Positions 63,420-64,000 of a stretch of 64,000 nt of DNA are shown piece after piece. Below the pieces are notes generated by a model that saw nothing but the letters and a program-made list of their open reading frames with translations, did not search any database and was not told where the DNA came from. The stretch comes from Chitinivorax sp. PXF-14 (GTDB lineage Bacteria; Pseudomonadota; Gammaproteobacteria; Burkholderiales; SCOH01), in the NCBI RefSeq assembly GCF_040812015.1, contig NZ_JBFNXJ010000014.1, positions 62,001-126,000 on the forward strand, read 5' to 3'. Numbering within the stretch: the stretch's first letter is position 1; the number at the start of each line of letters is the position of its first letter. The position numbers and the translations under genes were made by a program.

Positions 63420-63467
63420 TCACTAGAATTGGGCTTCAAAACGAGAATAAACCACTATATCTTGTGT
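63420..63467 (+). promoter_or_regulatory. Pair of NrdR boxes upstream of nrdA
   Basis: Box 2 at 63452-63467, CCACTATATCTTGTGT, matches 14 of 16 positions of the NrdR consensus ACAC(A/T)ATATAT(A/T)GTGT. Box 1 at 63420-63435 is a weaker match (about nine positions). They start exactly 32 bp apart, the spacing NrdR requires. NrdR represses ribonucleotide reductase when dATP/ATP rises. Confidence 0.75.
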
Positions 63468-63497
63468 TATTCACAATCTGTCCACAACTGATCCACA
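63467..63497 (+). promoter_or_regulatory. Three DnaA-box-like sites at 11-bp spacing
   Basis: TTATTCACA at 63467-63475 is a full match to TTATNCACA. CTGTCCACA at 63478-63486 agrees at seven positions of TTATCCACA and TGATCCACA at 63489-63497 at eight. All read on the plus strand and start exactly 11 bp apart, one helical turn. DnaA control of nrdAB is established in E. coli. Confidence 0.6.
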
Positions 63498-63519
63498 ACC
63501 TATAATGGAGACCCCTGGC

Positions 63520-64000
63520 ATGCACACCTCCACGACAGATACGGCATTTACGGCCCCCGCTCCCACCGCGGGCGCCGCCTATCCACAGGAAAGCGCAACC
63601 CAACACGGCGTTGCGGAGTACAAGACCATTCGCCGCAACGGCAGCGTGGTGCCGTTCGAGCCGATGAAAATCACGGTCGCCATGACCAAAGCTTTCCTCG
63701 CCGTACACGGTGGCCAGGGTGCCGCCTCCGCGCGCATCCGCGAGCTCGTGCAACAGATGACCGACGTCGTCGTGCGCCAGCTGATGCGGCGCAAGCCTGA
63801 AGGCGGCGCGATCCATATCGAAGAAATCCAGGACCAGGTCGAGCTCGCGCTGATGCGTTCGGGCGAGCACGACGTGGCCCGTGCCTACGTCCTCTATCGC
63901 GAAATGCGCTCGCGCGAGCGCGCCGAGCGTGGCGAGAGCGACGTTGCCACCAGCATCAATGTCGTCGAGAACGGCATCACCCAGCCGCTCGATCAGGGCA
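63520..64000 (+). CDS. nrdA: Ribonucleoside-diphosphate reductase alpha subunit (N-terminal part)
   Basis: The gene runs off the right edge; 160 codons are visible. After a Thr/Ala-rich leader of about 28 residues comes an ATP-cone domain: KTIRRNGSVVPFEPMKITVA, then a VHIEE-type helix (GGAIHIEEIQDQVELALMRS) and HDVARAYVLYREMRSRER. This allosteric domain and the NrdR/DnaA sites ahead point to the class Ia large subunit, which makes dNDPs. The ATG at 63520 has GGAG nine bases upstream; an in-frame ATG five codons earlier has none. With only the cone visible, another NrdA/NrdD-type reductase cannot be strictly excluded. Confidence 0.85.
   Translation, partial: MHTSTTDTAFTAPAPTAGAAYPQESATQHGVAEYKTIRRNGSVVPFEPMKITVAMTKAFLAVHGGQGAASARIRELVQQMTDVVVRQLMRRKPEGGAIHIEEIQDQVELALMRSGEHDVARAYVLYREMRSRERAERGESDVATSINVVENGITQPLDQG

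Noticed and set aside
63467-63497. Origin of replication suggested by clustered DnaA boxes
   Set aside because: Only three boxes, no AT-rich unwinding region or dnaA/dnaN/gyrB neighbours; the sites lie just before nrdA, where a regulatory role is the simpler reading.
63501-63506. Perfect TATAAT as the nrdA -10 element
   Set aside because: Transcription would start about seven bases before the ATG, losing the GGAG ribosome site, and no good -35 lies 16-18 bp upstream.

Overview
The window is about 64 kb of GC-rich chromosomal DNA from a flagellated, piliated Gram-negative bacterium. Gene order points to a betaproteobacterium, most likely in or near Neisseriales. Diagnostic runs are pyrG-kdsA-eno-ftsB and ndk-rlmN-pilW-rodZ-ispG-hisS-yfgM-bamB-der-hfq-hflX-hflK-hflC-(DUF2065)-hisZ-purA. 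The genus cannot be fixed from the sequence alone. No tRNA, rRNA, CRISPR array, insertion sequence or prophage was seen.

Region 1 (1-18.4 kb): the start of a flagellar rod/hook operon (flgB-C-D-E, minus strand) behind a clear sigma-54 promoter. A GGDEF diguanylate cyclase follows with its own promoter, then pyrG-kdsA-eno-ftsB, then the divergent ppsA/ppsR pair (PEP synthase and its bifunctional regulator), then a large CACHE/HAMP/PAS/PAS/GGDEF sensor. Next is a three-gene minus-strand unit: a methyltransferase, a DUF2156/GNAT-like acyltransferase and a Marinobacter-type alcohol-forming fatty acyl reductase, behind a good sigma-70 promoter. It looks like a lipid-making cassette of unknown product.

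Region 2 (18.4-38.7 kb): the long housekeeping block on the minus strand. It is followed by a plus-strand SPOR-domain gene with two C9 tracts, rpsT, murJ and a cytosolic-type M14 carboxypeptidase.

Region 3 (38.7-41.9 kb): sparsely coding. It holds an undescribed 58-residue four-cysteine mini-protein gene with its own RBS and terminator, a nitronate monooxygenase-like gene, a strong candidate small RNA behind four 10-bp-phased TTACA-type repeats, and a C-terminal remnant of an AEC-family permease.

Region 4 (41.9-60.9 kb): a polyamine and omega-amino-acid catabolism island. It has two class III aminotransferases, a GMC oxidoreductase, PuuC-type aldehyde dehydrogenase, PuuR-type regulator, alanine dehydrogenase, PuuD, PuuA, an agmatinase-like ureohydrolase, PuuB and the PotFGHI-type importer, with argS embedded. 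Together they can import putrescine, or make it from agmatine, and degrade it by the glutamylated and the transaminase routes. Alanine dehydrogenase can recycle the pyruvate that the aminotransferases consume.

Region 5 (60.9-64 kb): a secreted barnase-type RNase with overlapping barstar, a small membrane protein, purU, and the start of nrdA behind an NrdR box pair and three DnaA-box-like sites spaced exactly 11 bp.
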